Below, piece after piece: positions 6,952 through 15,170 of a stretch of DNA of 64,000 nt (its first letter is position 1; each line of letters starts with the position of its first letter). Below the pieces are notes generated by a model that was given only the letters and a program-made list of their open reading frames with translations, did no database searches and was not told the DNA's origin. The position numbers and the translations under genes are program-made. The DNA is from Parvularcula sp. (lineage in GTDB: Bacteria; Pseudomonadota; Alphaproteobacteria; Caulobacterales; Parvularculaceae), in the NCBI GenBank assembly GCA_002704915.1, contig PAIP01000034.1, positions 317,827 to 381,826 on the forward strand. The letters are read 5' to 3'.

Positions 6952-9900
6952 ATGGCCCAGCTTCTTCTCACCGCGGCGCAAGGCGTCGGCGGCGCCGCTG
7001 CGAAAGGCGGCATCGGCGCCTTTCTCGCGCGCACCGTGGCGACGACCGCCGCGTCCTACGCCGCCGGCTATGCGGACCGCCTCATCTTCGGGCCACGCAA
7101 GCGCAAGGTCGAAGGTCCGCGTCTCGATGGTTTTCAGGTGCAGGCGTCGCAGGAGGGTGCGCCTGTCTTGCGCGTTTACGGCCGGGCGCGCGTCGCCGGG
7201 CAACTGATCTGGGCGGCGAATTTCAAGGAGACGTCATCGCAGACGACGGAAAGCTCCGGCGCCAAGGGCGGGCGCCCCGCCGCGCAAACAACCTATACGG
7301 AATATCTCTACTCCATCTCCTTCGCTGTGGGGCTGTGCGAAGGCGTTATCGGCCGGGTGGGCCGCGTCTGGGCCGATGGCAAGCCCTTCGATCTCTCGAA
7401 ACACAATGTGCGGATCTATCGCGGGACGGAGACGCAAAATCCCGACGCGCTGATCCTCGCCACGCAAGGGGCGCCAGAATCAGGTTTTGGGGCGCCGGGC
7501 TTTCGCGGTCTCGCCTATATCGTCTTTGAGGATCTGCCGCTGAAGGATTTCGGCAACCGCATCCCGCAGCTATCCTTCGAAATCGAAAAGAGCCTCAAAA
7601 CCACCGACGCGAATGCGCTTGAGAACAAACTGACGGCCGTCTCGCTGATCCCCGGCTCGGGCGAGTTCGTTTACGGCACGACAGGCGTCAATCGCGTGCT
7701 CGACGAAGGCGTCACCCAGAGCGAAAACATTCACAATACCCAAGGCGTGACGGATTTCCGCGCCTCCATCGACGCGCTGATCGACGCGGCGCCGAACCTT
7801 GAACATGTCTCGCTGGTTTCCGCATGGTTCGGGAACTCGCTCGATGTCGCGAGCTGTACGATCCGGCCCGGCGTCGAAACGACGGACAAGGAAACCGCGC
7901 CTTATGACTGGAAGGCCGGCGGCGTGACGCGCGGGGGCGCGCATCTGATTTCCACCCATGAAGGCGGTTCAGCCTATGGCGGGACGCCCGCCGATAAAAA
8001 CATCATTGAGACAATACAGGCGCTTAACGCAAAAGGTCTCAAGGTGATGTTCCACCCCTTCATCCTGATGGACGCGTCCGGCTATCCTTGGCGGGGGCGC
8101 ATCGATGCGGGGGCGGCGGACAAGACGGCGGGCGCGACAAGCGCCATCGCAAGTTTTTTCGGCGCAGCGAGCGCCGCGGATTTCTCCATCGCCAATGGCG
8201 AGGTTGTTTATGCCGGCCCCGCCGAATGGTCGTTCCGGCGGTTTATCTTGCATTACGCGAAACTCTGCGCGCTCGCGGGCGGGGTGGATGCGTTTTTGCT
8301 GGGCTCGGAATTGCGGGGGATCACCACAACACGCGATGACGCCGGCAACTACCTCGCGGTTTCGCAAATGATTTCGCTGGCGACGGAAGTGCGCGCGATC
8401 TTGGGACCGTCGGTAAAACTTTCCTACGCCGCCGACTGGTCGGAATATTTCGGCCATCACCCGGCCGACGGCAGCGGCGATGTCTTCTTTCATCTTGATC
8501 CTTTATGGGCCAATGCTGAAATCGACTTCATCGGCGTCGACAATTACATGCCCACGGCGGACTGGCGCGACGGTTATGCGCATACGGACGCGCTCTCTGG
8601 CGCGAAAAGCCAGTATGATCTCGATTATCTGCAAGCGAACATAGACGGCGGCGAGGGCTATGACTGGTATTATGCCTCCGACGCCGACCGCGCGACGCAG
8701 ACGCGCACGCCCATCGCCGACGGCGCCTATGGCGAGCCATGGGTCTTCCGCTACAAGGATTTCTGGAGCTGGTGGAGCAACCAACATTACAATCGTCCCG
8801 GCGGCGTGAAAGCGGGATCGCCAACGGCCTGGGTTCCCGAGTCAAAACCCATCTGGTTCACCGAGACAGGCGCCCCGGCGGCCGACAAGGCGGCGAACGA
8901 GCCCAATGTCTTTGTGGATACAAAAAGTTCGGAGAGCGACCTCCCGCATTTCTCCTCCGGCCATCGCGACGACATGGCGCAACGGCGCTTTCTGGAGGCG
9001 CAGGCGCGGTTCTGGGCGAAATCCTCGAACAACCCAATATCCTCTGTCTACGGAGGGAGGATGGTGGATGCGGACCGGCGCTATGTGTGGGCGTGGGATG
9101 CGCGTCCCTTTCCGGATTTTCCCGCGCGCTCCGATATCTGGGGCGACACGGCGAACTGGGAGAAGGGGCACTGGCTCAATGGCCGTCTCGGCCGGGCGCC
9201 GCTCGATTTGCTTGTGGCCGCGCTCGCAAAGGAAGCGGATTTCACCGATGTGGAGGCGTCCGGCCTCGACGGCGTCGTCACCGGCTATGTCGTGGACCGG
9301 CCCATGTCCGTGCGGGAGATGATCGACCCGCTCGCCGATGTCTATCAGTTCGACATTGTGGAGTCCGGCGACGTCTTGCGGTTCCAGCCGCGCACCGCCG
9401 CGCCGGCGATGACATTGAGCGCGTCGGACCTCGCGGAAAGACGCGACGGCGCCTTCACCTTGAGCCTCGCGCAGGAGGCGGATCTGCCCGCCGCGTTTCG
9501 GCTCGGCTTCTTTGACGAGCAGGACGGTTTCGCCGCCGCCGTCGCCGAAGCGCGCGATCCCGGCGCAAGGCCCCATCGCGAGGCGGGCGCCGACATCGCC
9601 GCGGCGATCCCCGCATCGGAGGCCGAAGCGCGGGCGCGCTCCATTCTCGCCGACGCCTGGGTGATGCGCGACGGGCTTTCCTTTTCCCTGCCGCCGTCGG
9701 CCGCCGCGCTGGAGCCCGGCGACGCAATTATCCTCGACGATCTGGGGACGGAGCGTCTCTATCGGGTAACGGAGATCGAGGATGGGTTCGCGCGCGAGGT
9801 TTCGCTCGTGCGCGTCGCGCCGGCGGTTTACGACTCGCCGGTGTCGACGGCGTCTTATGCGGCTTCTGGCGATATTCTCGTTTACGCCGCGCCCTTGTGG

Positions 9901-10815
9901 GAGCTGATGGACCTGCCGCTGTTCCGCAGCGGCGACGACGCGGCGGCGCCTTGGTTAGCAGCGTTTTCCGATCCGTGGCCCGGCGGCGCCGCGCTCTACC
10001 GCAGCGCGGGCGAGGGCGCGCCCACATTGGTGGGCCTTGCCTCGTCGCGCGCGGTGATGGGGCGTCTCAAAACCGCGCTGCCGCCGGCCGGGTCGGGACG
10101 GCGCGTCTGGCGCAGCATTGAGGTGAGACTGCATTTCGGAAGCCTGTCGTCGAAAGCCGAAGAGGACGTTTTCGCCGGCGTCAACGCCTTTGCGGTGAAA
10201 GCCGACAATGGGGCGTGGGAAATCTGCCAGTTCGAAACGGCGACGCTCCTTGAAAACGGAAACTGGTGCCTGTCGGGACTTCTGCGCGGACAGGCGGGGA
10301 CGGAGGCTGAAAGCTTGGCCGGCGCGTCCTTCGATGCGCGCTTCGTCTTGCTGAACAGCGCCGTGACGCAGATCGCGTTTTCCGTGAACCACCGGGGCCT
10401 TGCCTATGAGTGGCAGGCGGGACCGGAGAACGATCTTCCCGATACGGAGACATTCCGGCTGAAGAGCCTGACCATGAATGCGCGCGGGCTGACGCCGCTC
10501 TCGCCCGTTCATTTGCGCGCGGCGTGGTCGGGAAGCGACATTCGCCTGAGCTGGATCCGCCGCACGCGCGAGGGCGGCGATTCATGGGAAGGCGAGGTTC
10601 CGCTTGGCGAATATGACGAGCGTTATCGCGTGACGATCTATGACGGGCTGACCCCCGTACGCACGGTCGAGACGACAACAAGCGCCTACGCCTACGCCGC
10701 CGCGGACATTCTCGCCGATTTCGGCTCGTCCGATCCCGGCGAGACGATCACCTTCGCTGTCGCGCAGATTTCCGATGCGGTCGGCGAGGGGGCGGAGGCG
10801 TGGGGTTCGCTATGA
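6952..10815 (+). CDS. GTA tail tip / host-specificity protein with TIM-barrel-like domain
   Basis: A 1287-aa baseplate megaprotein, RcGTA gene 15 equivalent, which contacts the recipient surface. It opens with a hydrophobic, Ala/Gly-rich stretch (TAAQGVGGAAAKGGIGAFLA), then the tail-fibre hub segment (APVLRVYGRARVAGQLIWAA). The GTA TIM-barrel-like, glycoside-hydrolase-type domain spans roughly residues 270-690: GLKVMFHPFILMD, KLSYAADWSEYFGHH, FIGVDNYMPTADW and the KPIWFTETGAP segment. Then come the phage-tail protein domains (PMSVREMIDPLADVYQFDIV) and a C-terminal beta-rich region with a SGLLRGQAGTE motif typical of this family. Start ATG 6952 has a GGAG 8 nt upstream. Full length, no frameshift seen. 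Whether the barrel still has glycosidase activity cannot be told. Confidence 0.93.
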   Translation: MAQLLLTAAQGVGGAAAKGGIGAFLARTVATTAASYAAGYADRLIFGPRKRKVEGPRLDGFQVQASQEGAPVLRVYGRARVAGQLIWAANFKETSSQTTESSGAKGGRPAAQTTYTEYLYSISFAVGLCEGVIGRVGRVWADGKPFDLSKHNVRIYRGTETQNPDALILATQGAPESGFGAPGFRGLAYIVFEDLPLKDFGNRIPQLSFEIEKSLKTTDANALENKLTAVSLIPGSGEFVYGTTGVNRVLDEGVTQSENIHNTQGVTDFRASIDALIDAAPNLEHVSLVSAWFGNSLDVASCTIRPGVETTDKETAPYDWKAGGVTRGGAHLISTHEGGSAYGGTPADKNIIETIQALNAKGLKVMFHPFILMDASGYPWRGRIDAGAADKTAGATSAIASFFGAASAADFSIANGEVVYAGPAEWSFRRFILHYAKLCALAGGVDAFLLGSELRGITTTRDDAGNYLAVSQMISLATEVRAILGPSVKLSYAADWSEYFGHHPADGSGDVFFHLDPLWANAEIDFIGVDNYMPTADWRDGYAHTDALSGAKSQYDLDYLQANIDGGEGYDWYYASDADRATQTRTPIADGAYGEPWVFRYKDFWSWWSNQHYNRPGGVKAGSPTAWVPESKPIWFTETGAPAADKAANEPNVFVDTKSSESDLPHFSSGHRDDMAQRRFLEAQARFWAKSSNNPISSVYGGRMVDADRRYVWAWDARPFPDFPARSDIWGDTANWEKGHWLNGRLGRAPLDLLVAALAKEADFTDVEASGLDGVVTGYVVDRPMSVREMIDPLADVYQFDIVESGDVLRFQPRTAAPAMTLSASDLAERRDGAFTLSLAQEADLPAAFRLGFFDEQDGFAAAVAEARDPGARPHREAGADIAAAIPASEAEARARSILADAWVMRDGLSFSLPPSAAALEPGDAIILDDLGTERLYRVTEIEDGFAREVSLVRVAPAVYDSPVSTASYAASGDILVYAAPLWELMDLPLFRSGDDAAAPWLAAFSDPWPGGAALYRSAGEGAPTLVGLASSRAVMGRLKTALPPAGSGRRVWRSIEVRLHFGSLSSKAEEDVFAGVNAFAVKADNGAWEICQFETATLLENGNWCLSGLLRGQAGTEAESLAGASFDARFVLLNSAVTQIAFSVNHRGLAYEWQAGPENDLPDTETFRLKSLTMNARGLTPLSPVHLRAAWSGSDIRLSWIRRTREGGDSWEGEVPLGEYDERYRVTIYDGLTPVRTVETTTSAYAYAAADILADFGSSDPGETITFAVAQISDAVGEGAEAWGSL

Positions 10816-10910
10816 TACAGAAAATTGTGCCATTCTGGTCTTTTTCAAGTCGCAAAGCACTGTATCTAGTAGTTGCCTCAAATGGACCTTTTGTTAAGAT
10901 TTGGTGTTGA
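10812..10910 (+). CDS. Possible 32-aa remnant coupled to the GTA tip gene
   Basis: An ATG overlaps the stop of the tip-protein gene in an ATGA arrangement, just as a coupled next gene would begin, but the frame closes after 32 codons (MIQKIVPFWSFSSRKALYLV and so on). Base composition falls sharply here. In many alphaproteobacteria a DUF2793 gene follows the tip gene, so this could be a broken start of a lost partner. It may equally be chance. No family recognised. Confidence 0.2.
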   Translation: MIQKIVPFWSFSSRKALYLVVASNGPFVKIWC

Positions 10911-10971
10911 CATTTGGGGGACTCGGCCAGTACGACGCTGCGCCCTCGACTATGGGTAAAGGATGCCGAAG

Positions 10972-11274
10972 ATGTCAGAAGTAGAAAAGCTAAGAGTCGT
11001 AATCTTCCGAGATGGCGATGGCTGGGCCGCGCAATGCTTGGAACACGATATCTGTGCGTATGCGGATGATTTAGGCGAACTTCAGCGCCGTTTCGAGGCT
11101 ACGTTTGCTCTAGAGTGCCAAATTAGCCAGGAAATTCATGGAGAACCCCTGAAAGGTATTTCTCCTGCTCCAGAAAATTTTCAGCGAATGTGGGATGAAT
11201 GCCCGGGAAAGTATGAGCCCGGGAGCGAAAACAAGTTGAGTCAGCGTAATATCGACTTTGCTATGTGCGCTTAG
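10972..11274 (+). CDS. HicB-like (UPF0150 fold) small protein
   Basis: A 100-aa protein whose first 60 residues look like the HicB/UPF0150 fold: VEKLRVVIFRDGDGWAAQCL, then EHDICAYADDLGELQRRFEA. That is, strand, DGDGW turn, strand ending CLEHDI, and an amphipathic helix, matching HicB-type antitoxins and related RNase-H-like folds. No obvious C-terminal HTH or ribbon-helix-helix domain is present; the tail is short and charged. I chose ATG 10972 because AAAGGA lies 8 nt upstream; ATG 10963 would crowd that site. The gene lies in an AT-richer island directly behind the GTA cluster, with a second small gene 11 nt downstream, suggesting a two-gene operon. Function is inferred from fold likeness only. 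Confidence 0.6.
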   Translation: MSEVEKLRVVIFRDGDGWAAQCLEHDICAYADDLGELQRRFEATFALECQISQEIHGEPLKGISPAPENFQRMWDECPGKYEPGSENKLSQRNIDFAMCA

Positions 11275-11285
11275 GCTTAGGCGAC

Positions 11286-11540
11286 ATGGCTGCTCCCTTT
11301 GGCGGACATCCAAATTTAGCAACATATATCGCGTGGGCCCGTAAACAGGGCTGCGAATGTAAAAGCGGTTACATAGATGACGGTGAGGGAAACATGATGG
11401 TTACCCGCGTCATCTACGCCCCCTGCGGTAAAAAGTATGCACCGTTGGCAGGTTTTAACGATGGGGACCGGTTGCCGCCGACGATGGTCCGGATGTTGGA
11501 TAACCGTCTCGGATTAGATTCGCCTTTTCCAAAGCTTTAA
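11286..11540 (+). CDS. Small protein, possible HicA-like partner
   Basis: An 84-aa protein without a family I can name securely. It has a helix (ATYIAWARKQGCECKSGYID), two strands (MMVTRVIYAP and KYAPLAGF) and a final helix (LPPTMVRMLDNRLGL), an order like the helix-strand-strand-strand-helix of HicA mRNA interferases. The catalytic Gly-x-His motif of HicA is not visible, so if related it would be a diverged or inactive form. It follows the HicB-like gene by 11 nt. ATG 11286 is preferred over the ATG at 11265, which lies inside the upstream gene. Cys residues (CECK and a later PCGKK) could be structural. Confidence 0.5.
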   Translation: MAAPFGGHPNLATYIAWARKQGCECKSGYIDDGEGNMMVTRVIYAPCGKKYAPLAGFNDGDRLPPTMVRMLDNRLGLDSPFPKL

Positions 11541-11564
11541 TTTTGGCGCCAAGCTTTTAATAGT

Positions 11565-12083
11565 CTACTCGTTCTCCTCAATCCACTCCTCCACATGGCT
11601 TCTCATGGTGACAAGGGGGACGGCACCGTTTTCAAGAATGCGCTCGTGGAATTCGCGAATATCGAATTTAGCGCCGAGGCGGGTTTCAACTTCCTCGCGC
11701 ACCCCGCTGATTTTTTTAATCTGATCGTCGATTTGAAGCCTCGCATAGCTGGCGGCAACCAACGTAATGGCCACAACACCAAGGACCAGCCATGGCGGCG
11801 GCTTTTTGATGACATTGAATAACAAGCCGCCAAGCAAAAACGCCAGCGCGACCCACAATAACAACGTCCCTAAAAATGCGGCGGCGTGATAAGAAAGATT
11901 GAGCATACCGTTTGAGAAAACGGGATGCTCCGCTCCCAAGAACAGTATGATTAGAAATGAAACTGCGAGAAGAAGGAGCTTACCCTCACGTTGCGCTGCA
12001 ATGCGATTGGCGCCGTCACGCACGGCGTTTTCGAGCTGCTTCAGAAAGCGCCGCCGCGCATTTTTATTTTCCGGGTTCGTCAT
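11565..12083 (-). CDS. Membrane protein carrying a captured DUF885 C-terminal tail
   Basis: A 172-aa protein: a basic N-terminal helix (ARRRFLKQLENAVRDGANRI), three or four membrane segments between about residues 38 and 125 (KLLLLAVSFLIILFLGAE, AAFLGTLLLWVALAFLLGGL, WLVLGVVAITLVAASYA), then a 44-residue soluble tail. The tail (from REEVETRLGAKFDIREFHER to the end) is nearly the same as the last residues of the DUF885 protein encoded at 12455-14203, with 37 of 44 positions identical in an ungapped comparison by eye. DNA at 11575-11695 and 12474-12594 is also clearly similar. I chose ATG 12083, with AAGG about 9 nt upstream, over the TTG at 12092. Function unknown. Confidence 0.65.
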   Translation of the reverse strand: MTNPENKNARRRFLKQLENAVRDGANRIAAQREGKLLLLAVSFLIILFLGAEHPVFSNGMLNLSYHAAAFLGTLLLWVALAFLLGGLLFNVIKKPPPWLVLGVVAITLVAASYARLQIDDQIKKISGVREEVETRLGAKFDIREFHERILENGAVPLVTMRSHVEEWIEENE

Positions 12084-12094
12084 CACCGTCAACC

Positions 12095-12385
12095 TTACCC
12101 CGTCAGCCAGAACCGATAGGCGTAAAGAATTCCGACCATCACAACGATCCCGAAGAGCATGGCGAATACGACTTTGGCGCGCAACAACCAGCTTGGATTG
12201 TCGATGGCCTCATCGTCGTCAATTTCCTTTCCAACTAAAAGACCGATCAGGGCGATGATGCCGACAAGACCGGCGATGAACACTGCGCTATACACCGCCA
12301 GATCAAGGAGCGGCGCGGACCGCGAGGAATCGGTGGCGACTTCAAACAAGAAAACGCCGACCGACGCCACGGAAAAAGCGGCCAT
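12095..12385 (-). CDS. Small predicted membrane protein
   Basis: A 96-aa protein with three membrane segments (AAFSVASVGVFLFEV; LAVYSAVFIAGLVGIIALIG; VVFAMLFGIVVMVGILYAY) and an acidic loop (KEIDDDEAIDNPSWL). No family recognised. ATG 12385 is the first ATG; a TTG lies at 12397, and the frame is open all the way back to the TAG stop of the DUF885 gene (12455-12457), encoding an acidic stretch, so the true N-terminus may be longer. It lies between the DUF885 gene and the tail-bearing membrane protein, all on -, and may form one transcription unit with them. Confidence 0.55.
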   Translation of the reverse strand: MAAFSVASVGVFLFEVATDSSRSAPLLDLAVYSAVFIAGLVGIIALIGLLVGKEIDDDEAIDNPSWLLRAKVVFAMLFGIVVMVGILYAYRFWLTG

Positions 12386-12454
12386 CGCCCACGTCAAAAC
12401 ACCGGGTTTGTCTTCGTCTTGATCGTCCAGGACTCGCCCCCCCGAATTTTCTGC

Positions 12455-14203
12455 CTAGTCGCTTTCCACTTCCTCAATCCATTCCTCCACATGGCTTCGC
12501 ATGGCGCCAAGAGGCACCGCGCCGTTTTCGAGGATGCGGTTGTGGAATTCGCGGATGTCGAATTTTTCGCCGAGGCGTTCCTCCGCTTCCTCGCGCAGGG
12601 CGAAGATTTCAAGACCGCCGGTGTCGTACGCCGTCAGTTGGCCCGGAATGACGGCGATGCGGTCGAGGAGAACCTCCGCGCTTTTTTCGTCGAAGCGGCC
12701 GCTTTCCATGGCGAAGTCTTTCACCTGTTGTTCGGACCATCCGTAGACGTGCAATCCGGGGTCCATCACCATGCCGCGCGCGGGCCAGGCGCGGCGCGTG
12801 ATCTCGCCATAGCGCGTGTCGTAAATCCCGGCTTCCTCGGCGAGCGCTTCGGAATAGCGCGCCCAGCCCTCCACATAGGCCGTCGAACTCAAAAGCTGCA
12901 CGATGGGGTGCAAGCCTTCGACGGCGTAGGCGGTGGCGATTTGCATATGGTGGCCCGGCCAGCCTTCATGCACGGCGACGATCTGCGCATGGCCTTTGGT
13001 GTCCGTTTCCCAGTCATCGGTATTGATGCGATAGGTGGCGGGGCCTTCCGAAGGCGGCGTTGTTTCATAGCGCGAGGACTGGCCCGTGCCTTTCAGATAA
13101 TCGGCATAGGGCTCGACGACCATCTCTTGCGCCGGAAGCTTCGAAAAGAACGGCGCGGATTTTTCCCTGGTGACCGGCACGAGCGCGCGGGTGAAATCGA
13201 TCAGTTCCTGTTCGCTGTCGAAGCGGTTGCCCGGCGCGGTTTTCGTGCGCTCGAGAATTTCCGCGAAGTTTTCAACGCTGAACAATTCGCGCCCGCGCTT
13301 GATGACGGCCTCGGTGTTTGCGGCGACTGTTTCCTGACCGCGCTCATAGGTTTTCTTCGAGCCGATGGGCGCGCCGTGATGAACGCGCAGGAGCGCCTCG
13401 TAGCATTCAGCGCCGTCCGGGTTTGCGGTGATGGCGAGTTCGTCGCGCGCGGCGGGGATGTAAACATCGTTCAGAAAGGCGCGGTAATCCGCAATCGCCG
13501 GATTGATCTTTTCCGTTACAAGCGCCGTCGCGGCGGCCTTGAACGCGTCATCGCCTTTCTCAGCGAAGGCAATAAACGGCGAGTTTTCCGGCGCGGTCTC
13601 AAGCAGCGAATCGAGCTGGCCGACAACGCGGGCGGCGACGCGCTTGGGCACGGTGTAGCCTTCCGCAAGGCCCTTTTCGAGATTGGCCTTGTCCTGCGCA
13701 ATATAGGCGGGCAGCTTTTCCCAGCGGGCGAGTGCGTCGGTGCGCTCTTCTTCCGTCTCTACCGGCTGCATGGAGGCGATGATCGGCAAGCCGTTCTGCC
13801 AGCCGAACATGTGATTGACGCTTTGCCATGGCTGTTTGCAGATCCGCGCGCCGCGGCTCGAGGCGATATTTTCTTTCACCGTTTCATAAGTGACCCAGTC
13901 GGCGCCGCTCAGTGCGCTCCCGTCGATCTGATCAAGGCGCGCGGCGAGGGCGTCTTCCGTCGCCTCGAAAGCGGCATAGGCCTCGGGCGAGATGTCGTCG
14001 AAGGCGTCATTGGCGATTTCCACATCGGCGCCGAGACCGGAGTAAAGAAAGGCGAAAGGCGCGATCTCCCGGATCGACGCCATATAGGCGTCCGCAACGG
14101 CGTTCACCTCTTGCGAGGGCGAAGGCGCCGGCGCGCCCGTTTCAGTCTGGCATGCCGACAGCAAGACAAGCGGGGCGAGCCATGCAGCGAGCTGTTTCTT
14201 CAT
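12455..14203 (-). CDS. DUF885 family lipoprotein (putative metallohydrolase)
   Basis: A 582-aa DUF885 protein, expected in the periplasm as a lipoprotein. The signal peptide MKKQLAAWLAPLVLLSACQT contains a lipobox ending at Cys-17. The middle has the family's metal-site segment AVHEGWPGHHMQIATAYAVE (His-Glu...His-His), preceded by a TYRINTDDWE segment. The C-terminus has the conserved GGLEIFALREEAEERLG and FDIREFHNRILENGAVPL pieces. DUF885 proteins are thought to be zinc-dependent peptidases or hydrolases, but substrates are mostly unknown. Start at ATG 14203 is supported by GGAG 8 nt upstream and by the signal peptide. Its 3' end is duplicated in the downstream membrane gene. Confidence 0.88.
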   Translation of the reverse strand: MKKQLAAWLAPLVLLSACQTETGAPAPSPSQEVNAVADAYMASIREIAPFAFLYSGLGADVEIANDAFDDISPEAYAAFEATEDALAARLDQIDGSALSGADWVTYETVKENIASSRGARICKQPWQSVNHMFGWQNGLPIIASMQPVETEEERTDALARWEKLPAYIAQDKANLEKGLAEGYTVPKRVAARVVGQLDSLLETAPENSPFIAFAEKGDDAFKAAATALVTEKINPAIADYRAFLNDVYIPAARDELAITANPDGAECYEALLRVHHGAPIGSKKTYERGQETVAANTEAVIKRGRELFSVENFAEILERTKTAPGNRFDSEQELIDFTRALVPVTREKSAPFFSKLPAQEMVVEPYADYLKGTGQSSRYETTPPSEGPATYRINTDDWETDTKGHAQIVAVHEGWPGHHMQIATAYAVEGLHPIVQLLSSTAYVEGWARYSEALAEEAGIYDTRYGEITRRAWPARGMVMDPGLHVYGWSEQQVKDFAMESGRFDEKSAEVLLDRIAVIPGQLTAYDTGGLEIFALREEAEERLGEKFDIREFHNRILENGAVPLGAMRSHVEEWIEEVESD

Positions 14204-14314
14204 CAGGAAAACTCCGTTCATCAGCGTTTTTCCGTCTATCGTATATTTGTTCGAAATCCAAAGAGCCGCCAGCATCGGCCCGGCTTCTTGTCCTCACTGG
14301 CGCCCGCAAAGTCT

Positions 14315-14980
14315 TTAGCTTCGCGCAGGAGCGCTGGCGCCGGCGTTCCACTGCAGCCCGATTTCGCAGACAAAGAAAGGCACGATCCAGGAGAGCCAGA
14401 CAGCCGCCGAACCGTCGCCGAGTGCGCCCGTGGCCGGCTGTGTTGCGAGAAGGCGGCAAAGCACAAAGGCCCAGGCGAGAACGTAACTTCGAATCATCCA
14501 TGCACGGTGTTGCTCGAACTTTTTGTTGCGCGCCGCGCGCCACGCCATTGCCGCCGCTGCGAGCCACGCCGCACCGAGCGCGGCGAGCGACCAACCGATA
14601 TCGGTGCCGTCGAGAAGGGCGAGGCCGATCCGGCCGGCCCGTTCATGCGTCGGCGCCATGGCGAGATAAATGGCGCTCGCCGCCGCCAGCGTCCCGCCGC
14701 CGAGATAGAGATAACCGGCGGCCCTGTGCCATTGGAAAAACCGCCGCGCGGCGCCGATATAAAGATTGGCCGCGCCCAGAAACAGCATCAACGTGCCGCC
14801 GACCATATGTGCGTAAACAATGGGAAAATGCGCCGGGTGATTGGCTTTGGCCGCGAAGGTCGCAACCGGCAAGGCGATCAAGATCCAGGCCAGAGCGCCT
14901 GTCAGAACGGCGATGATCAGCAGGACGCCCATCATGGAAACCGCCGATTTGCGGCGAACGCCCGGCATTACGCGATCCAT
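14315..14980 (-). CDS. DUF2306 family membrane protein
   Basis: A 221-aa polytopic inner-membrane protein that I place in the DUF2306 family. About six or seven membrane segments are visible, starting at residues 15-40 (MMGVLLIIAVLTGALAWILI), then FPIVYAHMVGGTLMLFLGAA, AAGYLYLGGGTLAAASAIYL and later LAWAFVLCRL. Conserved histidines occur in YAHMVGG, QWHRAAGY and EQHRAWMIRSY, the usual family pattern. Function is not established for the family. ATG 14980 has GGAG 8 nt upstream. It is expressed away from the DnaJ gene, so the 190-nt gap holds divergent promoters. Confidence 0.8.
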   Translation of the reverse strand: MDRVMPGVRRKSAVSMMGVLLIIAVLTGALAWILIALPVATFAAKANHPAHFPIVYAHMVGGTLMLFLGAANLYIGAARRFFQWHRAAGYLYLGGGTLAAASAIYLAMAPTHERAGRIGLALLDGTDIGWSLAALGAAWLAAAAMAWRAARNKKFEQHRAWMIRSYVLAWAFVLCRLLATQPATGALGDGSAAVWLSWIVPFFVCEIGLQWNAGASAPARS

Positions 14981-15170
14981 GGAAGCGCTCCAGTGAAGGA
15001 CGGGAATCTCTACACCGGCGCGCGGACCCGCGCCAGACGGTCCTTGACCGCTAAATTCTCCTCGCCAAAGTTAACGCTAAACTCTTCATTTTCGGGGAAA
15101 ATCACCTATCTCTATGCACGAAGGCGGGACTCCGCCCATAAGGCAAGGATTAACAAGGATCTAACGGGCA

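Noticed and set aside
1-10815. Reading the phage-like genes as an ordinary prophage
   Set aside because: Gene order and families match RcGTA genes 5 to 15, and no integrase, repressor, lysis or replication gene is seen in the window. The part upstream of the capsid is not visible, so this is strong but not final.
15083-15111. A heat-shock-type promoter upstream of the J-protein (CTTCAT ... CCTATCT)
   Set aside because: The spacing and the -35 match are too poor to claim it by eye.
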